From NCBI GenBank assembly GCA_030146285.1, contig JASLBZ010000187.1, positions 1-7,882 of the forward strand: a DNA stretch of 7,882 nt, given 5' to 3'. The notes below the pieces were generated by a model. That model saw only the letters and a program-made list of their open reading frames with translations, searched no databases and had not been told where the DNA came from. Positions 1-6,041 of this stretch are shown piece by piece; the stretch's first letter is position 1, and each line of letters opens with the position of its first letter. The DNA is from Neisseriaceae bacterium. GTDB lineage: Bacteria > Pseudomonadota > Gammaproteobacteria > Burkholderiales > Neisseriaceae. The position numbers and the translations under genes were made by a program.

Positions 1-67
1 GTAGACGCACTGGATTTAGGTTCCAGCGCCGCAAGGCGTGAGAGTTCGAGTCTCTCTTTCCGCACCA
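1..67 (+). tRNA. tRNA-Leu (anticodon TAG), 5' end cut off by the window
   Basis: This is the 3' portion of a class II tRNA. The anticodon stem is CTGGA (10-14) with TCCAG (22-26), and the seven-base loop at 15-21 gives anticodon TAG at 17-19, which reads CUA leucine codons. A long variable arm (CGCC 27-30, GCAA loop, GGCG 35-38) is typical of tRNA-Leu. The T arm is GAGAG 40-44, loop 45-51, CTCTC 52-56. The acceptor strand is 57-63, the discriminator A is at 64 and an encoded CCA is at 65-67. The D-arm start and 5' acceptor strand lie outside the window. The gene points into the phage segment, the usual geometry for a tRNA used as an integration target, and the phage side leaves the mature 3' end intact. 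Phage HP1, a P2 relative, is known to use a tRNA-Leu gene. Confidence 0.95.
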
Positions 68-101
68 AGACATATATACAAATCAATAGCTTACAGCGAT
101 T

Positions 102-120
102 TGTACCAAACATGTACCAA
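102..120. repeat. Two direct repeats of TGTACCAA, 11 bp apart
   Basis: TGTACCAA occurs at 102-109 and again at 113-120, so the copies lie 11 bp apart, about one helical turn. They begin 35 bp past the tRNA CCA end. The tRNA end itself carries the related string CACCAAG (63-69). Closely spaced direct repeats beside an att core are typical arm-type sites for a tyrosine integrase or sites for an excisionase, so that is the inferred role. No integrase gene is visible on this side to support it directly. Confidence 0.4.
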
Positions 121-151
121 GCGTATTACTTTAGGCACATGAAAAAAAAAT

Positions 152-181
152 AAAGTCAGACTTCAATGTCTGGCTTTTTTT
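152..181 (+). terminator. Intrinsic terminator downstream of tRNA-Leu
   Basis: The arms 154-161 and 168-175 form an eight-pair stem with one G-T pair (AGTCAGAC with GTCTGGCT) around the six-base loop TTCAAT, followed by a run of T at 175-181. The A-run on the left (144-150 and 152-154) could extend pairing. It would end the tRNA transcript or stop host read-through into the phage segment. Confidence 0.75.
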
Positions 182-231
182 GTGTCTTAAAAAAGAGAAA
201 TGGTGCTATCTGTGATACTGGTCATACTGTT

Positions 232-340
232 GCATAAATCTGAAATTTTAAGCATAAAATTGCATAATATATCAGTATACAATATCACCGCTAAAGCCCT
301 GCTGTCTTATAGCTTCCCTATATCAAAATTCCTGCATAAA
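232..340. repeat. Iterated GCATAA motif upstream of the cos-like block
   Basis: GCATAA occurs at 232, 252, 262 and 334, and three of the four copies read GCATAAA. The first three copies start 20 and 10 bp apart, close to whole helical turns. ATACTG also occurs twice (215-220, 224-229) and once inverted as CAGTAT (273-278). Clustered, phased short motifs next to cos could be binding sites for the small terminase subunit or for an integration accessory protein. That role is inferred from position only. In AT-rich DNA some of these copies may be chance. Confidence 0.3.
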
Positions 341-365
341 AAAGCCCTATTTTTTAAGACTCGCG

Positions 366-384
366 GGCGTGGAGGGGTAGCGCG
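366..384. other. Candidate cos (cohesive-end packaging site), P2/186 type
   Basis: A purine- and GC-rich block starting GGCGTGGAGGGG stands out in a very AT-rich segment. From memory, the P2 19-base cohesive end begins GGCGAGGCGGGG and that of 186 begins GGCGTGGCGGGG. The first 12 bases here therefore differ from P2 at two positions and from 186 at one; the remaining bases match less well. Orientation and place also agree: in P2 the cos end precedes the 3' end of the leftward gene Q by a few hundred bases, and here the gap to the Q stop is about 115 bp. The exact nick positions cannot be read from sequence alone. Confidence 0.65.
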
Positions 385-430
385 AGAGGCAGCCAGATAG
401 CCTATTTAAAAAAATTAAAAAATCAGTAGC

Positions 431-469
431 GAAAAATAAAAAAATCCCACGACATTGGTCATGGGATTT
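431..469 (-). terminator. Q: Terminator of the leftward portal/terminase transcript
   Basis: AAATCCCA (442-449) pairs with TGGGATTT (462-469), and an inner GAC/GTC pairing (451-453 with 458-460) extends the stem. On the minus strand the hairpin is followed by a T-rich run (complement of the A-run 431-441). It lies about 30 bp beyond the stop of the portal gene, so it ends the P-Q mRNA just before the cos-like block. A short T-rich stretch also follows on the plus side, so weaker termination in the other direction is possible. Confidence 0.8.
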
Positions 470-497
470 GTTATTTATTCTTTAGTCTGGTGAATGT

Positions 498-1493
498 CTA
501 GTCTTCTTGTTTACCAATCTGATAGTCCTTAAACTTAAATATCTCCAAACCAAACTGATCATTGATGGCAGTGAATTGCAATTGTAGTGGTACCACTTCA
601 TTGGTTGCAAAAACTTCGGCATCCGTTCGGCCATCACCAAGACTGCCGGCATTCTTTGGAACAATACCCATGAGCTTCGGCGGCACTCGGTGAATGGCCA
701 ACATGTCTTCAGCTGAAATGGCTTTGATGTTTAAGAACTCATCTTTGGCTGCGACTTCGGATATAGGCATTAACTTAATACCATCAGCGTTACCTTGTGG
801 GCTTCTGATTAAAACATTCTTAAAGTTACCATCGCCTTTGGAGCGACTGAGCTGGTCCTTAATGTTGTTCCAGTCTTGCTCATTAATATTGGGGTCAGTT
901 GCATAAATAATAAAACCAGCATGCGAACCGTTATCATAATAACGTCGGCGAAAACGTGTGGCACTGGCATTCAATTCAATTGAGTTCAAAGCCGATAAAT
1001 AATAAGGTACGCCATATACCTCTTGTCGCAAGTCAGCCTGCATTGCATGAGCAACATCATCGGCATTAATAAAATCATAATTGTTGCCAGTGTAATCCGT
1101 ACGCAAATAATAAAAGCCATCTTTAGTACTGGCTTTACGCATATACAATGCCAAACGATTTTTAAGGCTTAATACCTTACCAAAGCGATTGCGCTGTGCT
1201 TCTAAGTACGCATTGCCCAAGACCAAATAGTTATAAGCAAACTTACCAAACTCAGTATGATTCAAATAAGGTGTTGCCTGAAACGTCCCCAATAAAATAT
1301 TGAGCTTGGCATAAATCGCAGAGCTATGGTGCACACCCACCCTGAACAAGCCCAGCAAATCATGACCATTCACTGGCGGCTCATAATACACACCATTATC
1401 GTAGCATTCCAAGTAATCAAACAAACTGGCTAAACCACTGTCTTGCAAACCAAAGAAATCCACACTGCTTACGTTTTTATCTAATGCGTTCAT
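498..1493 (-). CDS. Q: Phage portal protein (P2 gpQ family)
   Basis: The 331-residue product is the portal, the dodecameric ring at the capsid vertex through which DNA is packaged and to which head-completion and tail proteins attach. Family signatures recognisable from P2 gpQ (about 344 residues) occur in order: YEPPV near residue 38, AVHHSS-like VHHSSAIYAKLNILL near 54-68, ELYG-like QEVYGVPYYLSALNS near 155-169, FRRRYYDNGSHAGFI near 180-194, then SKGDGNFKN, PQGNADGIK and GSLGDG, and near the end NEVVPLQ. The length is close to the family norm, so the gene looks intact. The start codon lies 11 nt beyond the stop of P. AGGA, overlapping the P stop TAG, is the likely ribosome site, with about nine bases to ATG. 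The gene is therefore co-transcribed and probably translationally coupled with P. A terminator follows at about 431-469. Confidence 0.96.
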   Translation of the reverse strand: MNALDKNVSSVDFFGLQDSGLASLFDYLECYDNGVYYEPPVNGHDLLGLFRVGVHHSSAIYAKLNILLGTFQATPYLNHTEFGKFAYNYLVLGNAYLEAQRNRFGKVLSLKNRLALYMRKASTKDGFYYLRTDYTGNNYDFINADDVAHAMQADLRQEVYGVPYYLSALNSIELNASATRFRRRYYDNGSHAGFIIYATDPNINEQDWNNIKDQLSRSKGDGNFKNVLIRSPQGNADGIKLMPISEVAAKDEFLNIKAISAEDMLAIHRVPPKLMGIVPKNAGSLGDGRTDAEVFATNEVVPLQLQFTAINDQFGLEIFKFKDYQIGKQED

Positions 1494-1504
1494 GTTTTGT
1501 TATC

Positions 1505-3325
1505 CTATGAGAATTGTACTGATGCAGTGCCAACAATGGCTTCGTCTAATGGCTCTTGAACAAATAACTGCAATAAAGCCCATGCAATATCGCCATGGTT
1601 AGATCCACCCTTGGCAGATGTTCGGCTTGAGTGATACGTTACTTTCTTGCCAGAAGGTGTCATTTGGCTGCGAATGCTTAAAAATGAAATCGGTATGTCT
1701 TTATTACTCACTTCCCACTCCACCCGTTTTTTGCGCATCAAGTTAATGGCCTTATTAATCATCAATCCCTTGCGCTCAGCCGTGTAGCTTTCAGCAATCA
1801 CCAGTGGAAAGAATTTTTGCACCAATTGAAATACCGCAGAACCAATACCATTGGTATTGATAATCAACTTTTGCACATTATAGATTTCTAAAAACTTCTT
1901 AATCGCCAATGCCTGTCCTTCATAATCATTGCCATACAATAGCTGTGCATCCAAAACCCGAAAGGCATCGCCATTAAATCGTGGTGCCAAAGCAATCACC
2001 AAACCAGCGCCATCACCCGTTTCGGTTGGATCATAGCTAAGCCATACTGGTAAATTGGCTACGGGTCGCATCCCATGGGGTTTGTAAAAATCCTCCCACA
2101 AATCCCAACTGTCTACCGAACACCCCATCAGCAATTTGTATTCAAAGATACTCTCACCAGGTGCTGCAAATTTGCAGTTATAAAGCTGCTCGACCCGACT
2201 GGGTGAATAGCGCAGCAATAACTTTTCCTTATCAAATAAATTACACCCTGAAGCAATCGCATCATCCAAGGTTACAATTTGTCGCCATTTACCATCAGCA
2301 TCCAAGCGCCCTTTACTCACAGCACCATGTGATACATCCAAATGCAAATGCTCAGAGCGTGGACGGTCACTATTAAAGGCTTCACCAGTCCAATAAGGAT
2401 AAGCTTCATGCCCTTCATCACTTGGCGTACTGAATTCCGTAACACGATATTGCGAGTGCGATGCCATTGCAGAAGCCAAGTCACGCAAGGTTTCATACTT
2501 ATCAATCCAAAAAAACTCATCGATATACACATTGCCACTTCGCCCTTGTGCCGTTCTGCTATTCGTTCCCAAATAACTCAAACTGGCACCATTATTGGCA
2601 ATGCGAATCTTGTCACCCCTTAACTCAACATCCACCATCTCGGCCAAATCAATCTGGTACTGCTTAAATTGAAAAGCCTGCGCACGAGAAGCCGACAAAA
2701 AGATTTGATTGCGCCCAGTTTCTAAAGCATCCACCATTGCTTCACGAGCAAAATAAAAAGTTGCGCCAATTTGGCGTGACTTTAAAATCATGCGCCAATC
2801 ATACTTTTTACCCGCCTCATACCAATCTTTTTGATAATCAAAACTTTGCTCCCAAAAGATTTCTTTTAAGCGCTTTATCTGTTCAGGTTCAAAGTGATTT
2901 TGCCGTGGTTTGGATTTCGAAACACGAGCTGACTCCCCATCAAATCGCTGCTCTTTAGGTGGATTGTCAATCGTAGGAACATCAGGCATGCTAGTGCCAA
3001 GATGCATGGCCTCAGGTGCTTTATTTTTATTTCTGGGCATACTGAACTGATCAATCAACTGCGACAGCTGCCTGATTTCTTTATAGTCGCCATCGCTTTT
3101 TTTTGGCAGATTCACCAATTGAATTAAGCGTGCCTCAGTACTGGCGGTTACCCGTTGAATAGGAGAGCCACCATCCCAATTGCCACGCTGTTTCCAACTG
3201 TAAACAGTCGGTGCTTTCACGCCTAATTGTTTGGCAATCTCGGTGATTTTCCAACCTTGCCAAAATAGGTTTCGTGCAGCAACTTGTGGATCAAGTCGTG
3301 CGTCCATCACAATAGTCTTTTCCAT
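1505..3325 (-). CDS. P: Terminase large subunit (ATPase/nuclease, P2 gpP family)
   Basis: The 606-residue product (P2 gpP is about 590) is the packaging motor that translocates DNA into the prohead and cuts concatemers or circles at cos. An N-terminal helix-turn-helix of the terminase type lies at about residues 15-48 (EIAKQLGVKAPTVYSWKQR). A Walker A-like loop is at 182-189 (KSRQIGAT), Walker B with catalytic acid is at 265-271 (NVYIDEF, D269/E270), and a coupling-type STPS motif is at 299-302. The RNase H-like nuclease domain follows, with D432 in SYDPTETGDGAG and H577/D579 in SNHGDIAW. An oddity is residue 490: where P2-type proteins read roughly IDTTGIG, this one reads INTNGIG, so a conserved Asp is Asn (codon AAT, plus positions 1856-1858). 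Ribosome-binding signals before the chosen ATG are weak, and Met7 is an alternative start. The gene is the first of the leftward P-Q unit, divergent from O. Confidence 0.95.
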   Translation of the reverse strand: MEKTIVMDARLDPQVAARNLFWQGWKITEIAKQLGVKAPTVYSWKQRGNWDGGSPIQRVTASTEARLIQLVNLPKKSDGDYKEIRQLSQLIDQFSMPRNKNKAPEAMHLGTSMPDVPTIDNPPKEQRFDGESARVSKSKPRQNHFEPEQIKRLKEIFWEQSFDYQKDWYEAGKKYDWRMILKSRQIGATFYFAREAMVDALETGRNQIFLSASRAQAFQFKQYQIDLAEMVDVELRGDKIRIANNGASLSYLGTNSRTAQGRSGNVYIDEFFWIDKYETLRDLASAMASHSQYRVTEFSTPSDEGHEAYPYWTGEAFNSDRPRSEHLHLDVSHGAVSKGRLDADGKWRQIVTLDDAIASGCNLFDKEKLLLRYSPSRVEQLYNCKFAAPGESIFEYKLLMGCSVDSWDLWEDFYKPHGMRPVANLPVWLSYDPTETGDGAGLVIALAPRFNGDAFRVLDAQLLYGNDYEGQALAIKKFLEIYNVQKLIINTNGIGSAVFQLVQKFFPLVIAESYTAERKGLMINKAINLMRKKRVEWEVSNKDIPISFLSIRSQMTPSGKKVTYHSSRTSAKGGSNHGDIAWALLQLFVQEPLDEAIVGTASVQFS

Positions 3326-3335
3326 TCGCTTATTC

Positions 3336-3358
3336 AGTTAGAATCGTTAAACCTAACT
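3336..3358. promoter_or_regulatory. Dyad AGTTAG-N11-CTAACT between P and O, candidate late-activator site
   Basis: A perfect six-base inverted repeat, AGTTAG (3336-3341) and CTAACT (3353-3358), spans an 11-base spacer. P2-type late promoters are switched on by the zinc-finger activators Ogr/Delta, which bind TGTTGT-N12-ACAACA dyads centred near -55. This dyad has similar geometry but a different half-site. Its centre (3347) would put a rightward start near 3402-3405, with a weak -10 (GATTGT, 3393-3398), suitable for the O-N operon. The assignment is inferred; no activator gene is in the window. Confidence 0.4.
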
Positions 3359-3395
3359 ATCAAGCATTCACACGCATACTTCATTTGGCAACGAT

Positions 3396-3414
3396 TGTTA
3401 AAAACGCAATAACA
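3396..3414. promoter_or_regulatory. Second dyad TGTTA-N9-TAACA, candidate activator site for the leftward P promoter
   Basis: TGTTA (3396-3400) and TAACA (3410-3414) form an inverted repeat centred at 3405. A minus-strand -10-like GATAGT (plus 3356-3361) would start P mRNA near 3349, placing this dyad at about -56. The TGTT half-site resembles the Ogr consensus, but the spacer is shorter than the canonical 12 bases and the region is AT-rich, so support is weaker than for the first dyad. Confidence 0.28.
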
Positions 3415-3486
3415 CGCCATATGTTTAGACACAAACATCAAAGCTTAGCAACATGGACATATTCATCAATTACCTGTGAATTTGCC

Positions 3487-4311
3487 ATGCCACAAACTCA
3501 AGAAAAATGGTTTTGCATTGGTCAATCGGGTCACACCGCCGATGGCCGTGAAATCAAACCCGAATGGCTCACCCAAGCCGCTGCCAAATACAACTTAGCG
3601 ACCTATACCGCACGATTGAATGTGGAACATTACCGTTCCCTGTACCCAGGTTCCGAATTATCTGGTTATGGCGATGTATTGGCGTTAAAAACCGAAGAAG
3701 ACAATGGCACGGTTAAATTGCTCGCCCAAATTGACCCAACCGACAAAATGATTGAGCTAAACCAAAAGCGTGAAAAAATCTTCACCAGCATGGAATTAGA
3801 CATTAATTTTGCCAACAGCCAAGAAGCCTATTTGGTTGGCTTGGCCATTACCGACTCGCCTGCCAGTTTGGGCTGTTCCGCCTTGAAATTCACAGCAAGC
3901 CAAGCCAACCCCAATAATTTCCTAAGTGAGTATTGCGAAATGACTGAAAAAGCCACCACAACAGCCAACACACCAACCATTGAGCAAACAGAAGCTTTAA
4001 ACACCGCCAGTGCCACCAACCTTTTCACAGGTTTATTGGCAAAAATGTTCGGTGAAAGCAAGGTACAAGAAGCCACACCAGAGCCAGTGCAAGATTATGG
4101 CAACAAAGTAAAAAGCATTGAAGATGAATTACAAGCCGCAGCCAAACTGTTTACTGCACAAGCACAAACAGTAAGCCAACTGCAAACGGATTATGACCAG
4201 TTAGCGCAGAAGTTCACGGCATTAACGGACAAATTAGAGCAGCTAGAAACAAATCCTGTTTCAGGTGAGCGTGCCAACCACTCTGGTGGCAACCATGGTT
4301 TTGATTATTAA
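3487..4311 (+). CDS. O: Capsid scaffold and maturation protease (P2 gpO family)
   Basis: The 274-residue product (P2 gpO is 284) directs prohead assembly and then cleaves itself, the capsid protein and others. The N-terminal half is a serine protease. The P2 triad Asp19, His48 and Ser107 is matched here by D19 (TADG), H48 (NVEH) and S101 (FTSMEL), followed by the conserved NFAN..YLVGLAITDSPASLG block at 107-129. The C-terminal half is the scaffold, with an Ala/Thr/Glu-rich linker and a predicted coiled coil at about 210-262. I start at ATG 3487 because KWFCIG then aligns with the P2 N terminus and D19/H48 fall at identical numbers. The frame stays open upstream to TTG 3385 (34 more residues), but that part is not family-like. 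No strong Shine-Dalgarno precedes 3487, which is odd. N follows after 17 bp. Confidence 0.93.
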   Translation: MPQTQEKWFCIGQSGHTADGREIKPEWLTQAAAKYNLATYTARLNVEHYRSLYPGSELSGYGDVLALKTEEDNGTVKLLAQIDPTDKMIELNQKREKIFTSMELDINFANSQEAYLVGLAITDSPASLGCSALKFTASQANPNNFLSEYCEMTEKATTTANTPTIEQTEALNTASATNLFTGLLAKMFGESKVQEATPEPVQDYGNKVKSIEDELQAAAKLFTAQAQTVSQLQTDYDQLAQKFTALTDKLEQLETNPVSGERANHSGGNHGFDY

Positions 4312-4328
4312 TTAGGGAAAAAAAAGAC

Positions 4329-5336
4329 ATGCCACAATACTACTCAGAACGCCAAAGCATCAATGCCTTGTTCACCAACGTTGCACAAGCAAACAACGTA
4401 CAAAATCCAACTCAGTCGTTCAATGTTACCCCTGCCATCAGCCAAAAGATGCGCCAAGCGGTGCGTGAATCTACAGCATTTTTGGGGTTGATTCCGTTCA
4501 TCACCAAAACAGAAATTGCCGGTGAAACCGTTGGCTTGACCACAGGCTTAACCGCCAGCACCGCCAAAACCGACATTGGTACCGGATTGGCTCGAAAACC
4601 ACGCAAGGCACACAAATTAAGCGGCCAAGAATTTCGCTGTAAAAAAACCAACTTCGATACCTACGTCAACTATGACGATATCGACAACTGGGCAACACAG
4701 CCTAATTTTGGTGCATTGCTAAACCACAACTTTACTGAGTCCAAAGCAGCCAGCTTGATTGCCATCGCATTTAACGGCAAATCCTATTCTGATAACTCAG
4801 ATTTTACCGCCAATCCATTGTTGCAAGACTGTGGTGTGGGTTGGTTGCAAAAAATTCGCACTGGGCAACCAGATCGATATTCAGCTACCACCAAATACGG
4901 TCCTGCTCAAGAATTCAAATCACTGGACGCCATCGTTGAAGATGCCGTGAACCAAATTCCAACCGAATATGCTTCACGCAATGACCTGGTCGTGATTTGT
5001 AGCCGCCGATTATTGGGTGATAAATACTTCACCTTAATCAATGAAGCGGGCAACAAAGCCAGCGAAGTACAAGCCAGCGACATCTTGATGTCAACACGCC
5101 GCTTAGGTGGACTGCAAGCCGTATGCCCACCTTATGCGCCTGAGGACTTTATGTTGATTACGCCATTGGCCAACTTGGCCATTTACTTCCAAGCATCAGG
5201 TCACCGCCGCTATCTAAAAGACATGCCAGAATTCGATTCTATCGTGAACTATGAATCAGAAAATATCGACTTCATTGTTGAAGAGTATGGTGCAGTCTTT
5301 TTAGCAGAAGGCATTGAGTTTGTTGACGCACCATAA
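4329..5336 (+). CDS. N: Major capsid protein precursor (P2 gpN family)
   Basis: The 335-residue product (P2 gpN is 357) forms the icosahedral shell. Recognisable family blocks include VNYDDIDNWA near 113-122, NPLLQDCGVGWLQK near 157-170, DLVVICSRRLLGDKYF near 218-233, ADAMLIT-like EDFMLITPLANLAIYFQASGHRR near 273-295 and NYESENIDFIVEEYGA near 309-324. P2 gpN is trimmed by gpO after residue 31 (Phe); here residue 31 is also Phe, with NVTP following where P2 has TVEP, so the same maturation cut is likely (inferred). AGGGA at 4314-4318 is the probable ribosome site, about ten bases from ATG. The gene sits directly behind the scaffold gene and is closed by a strong terminator just after its stop, which suits high expression. 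Confidence 0.96.
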   Translation: MPQYYSERQSINALFTNVAQANNVQNPTQSFNVTPAISQKMRQAVRESTAFLGLIPFITKTEIAGETVGLTTGLTASTAKTDIGTGLARKPRKAHKLSGQEFRCKKTNFDTYVNYDDIDNWATQPNFGALLNHNFTESKAASLIAIAFNGKSYSDNSDFTANPLLQDCGVGWLQKIRTGQPDRYSATTKYGPAQEFKSLDAIVEDAVNQIPTEYASRNDLVVICSRRLLGDKYFTLINEAGNKASEVQASDILMSTRRLGGLQAVCPPYAPEDFMLITPLANLAIYFQASGHRRYLKDMPEFDSIVNYESENIDFIVEEYGAVFLAEGIEFVDAP

Positions 5337-5338
5337 TC

Positions 5339-5364
5339 AAGGCGGGGTTCGCCCCGCCTTTTTT
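5339..5364 (+). terminator. Strong intrinsic terminator after the capsid gene
   Basis: GGCGGGG (5341-5347) pairs with CCCCGCC (5352-5358) as seven G-C pairs, two more A-T pairs extend the base (5339-5340 with 5359-5360), the loop is TTCG, and a T6 tract fills 5359-5364. It starts three bases after the N stop codon and lies inside a gene series that P2 transcribes as one operon. It should act as a partial terminator, leaving capsid mRNA in excess over M, L, X and the lysis genes, and its stem would also protect the mRNA 3' end. Confidence 0.9.
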
Positions 5365-5387
5365 ATCCCAAAGCAAAGAGAAACAAC

Positions 5388-6026
5388 ATGACCAGTCCTT
5401 TTCGTCGACACATTGAAAAAACCATTGCCATGCAAGCCACCCACGAATCATTGCATTTGGATGCTTATCAAAAATTGTTTATGCGCCTAAAAAAAGCACA
5501 AAAGCAATTAAAAGAAATTCAAAGCATCGACAACAAGGCACTGTTCAAGGCAGATTTATTGCCTGATTTTCAAGCATGGGTGGATGGCGTTTTGGAGAAT
5601 CCAACACCCAATACCAAAGATGAAATCTTTACCACCATTTTGGTATGGCACATCGATGCGGGTTTATTGGATGCCGCCACCACGCTATCCATGTTTGCCA
5701 TTAAGCACCAGTTTGCCGGACTAGACGATTTCCAACGCACCTTAGCAACCACCATTTTTGAAGAAATAGCCGTACAACTTTCAAAAGGTGAAGCCATTAC
5801 TTTGGACAATCTAGAAAGCTTAAGCCAATGCCTAGAACAAAAACAGGCTTCTGGTGCTTGGTTATTGGACATGCCTGACAAAGTCCGTGCCAAGTTTTTT
5901 AAAGAAGCAGCCAATATCCATGACAAATTGAGCAACAAAGCACGGGCATTGGACTTGTACCACAAGGCCTTATTTTGCGATGAACGCATTGGCGTTAAAG
6001 CACAAATTAAACGATTAGAGAAGTAA
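5388..6026 (+). CDS. M: Terminase small subunit (P2 gpM family)
   Basis: The 212-residue product belongs to the P2 gpM family, the terminase subunit that works with gpP to recognise and cut cos. It begins MTSPFRRH, close to the P2 start MTSPAQRH. It keeps the family order: a helical Lys-rich stretch (30-60), a PDFQAWVDGVLE segment near 58-69 (P2 LPFWLPWVNGVLE), DEIFTTILVWHIDAGLLDAA near 78-97, and a C-terminal MPDKVRAKFFKEA...ALDLYHKAL...GVKAQIKRLEK block matching P2 MPDEVRAK...GVKKEIERLE. It ends there, about 35 residues shorter than P2 gpM, lacking the Pro/Lys-rich tail. AGAGAAA at 5378-5384 is a modest ribosome site. It follows the capsid terminator by about 23 bp and precedes L after a 95-bp gap holding an inverted repeat. 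Confidence 0.92.
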   Translation: MTSPFRRHIEKTIAMQATHESLHLDAYQKLFMRLKKAQKQLKEIQSIDNKALFKADLLPDFQAWVDGVLENPTPNTKDEIFTTILVWHIDAGLLDAATTLSMFAIKHQFAGLDDFQRTLATTIFEEIAVQLSKGEAITLDNLESLSQCLEQKQASGAWLLDMPDKVRAKFFKEAANIHDKLSNKARALDLYHKALFCDERIGVKAQIKRLEK

Positions 6027-6041
6027 CGACTCCCCCGAGCC

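Larger units (their letters stand above)
68..480. other. Gene-free AT-rich segment between tRNA-Leu and the portal gene (att arm and cos region)
   Basis: About 410 bp separate the tRNA from the 3' end of the portal gene, and I see no credible gene in it. It contains the TGTACCAA repeats, a terminator, four GCATAA motifs (232, 252, 262, 334), a candidate cos (about 366-384) and a terminator for the minus-strand genes (about 435-469). An open frame at 200-400 has a hydrophobic first dozen residues but a poorly spaced ribosome site, and it runs across the cos-like block, so I do not call it. In P2 the short stretch between cos and the 3' end of Q is likewise non-coding. No integrase, repressor or cox-like gene is present on this side. 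Confidence 0.7.

Noticed and set aside
200..400. 66-codon open frame on the plus strand with a hydrophobic start
   Set aside because: The ribosome site is badly spaced, the frame crosses the cos-like block, its C terminus is just the translation of the GC-rich cos segment, and the equivalent P2 region is non-coding.
1850..1861. Palindromic AATACC-ATT-GGTATT inside P as a possible operator
   Set aside because: It lies in the middle of a coding sequence at the TNGIG motif, where codon repetition (AAT/GGT/ATT) explains the symmetry.
3385..3486. TTG-started extension of the scaffold protein
   Set aside because: The P2 gpO alignment and catalytic residue numbering both begin at 3487; the extension has no family-like sequence.
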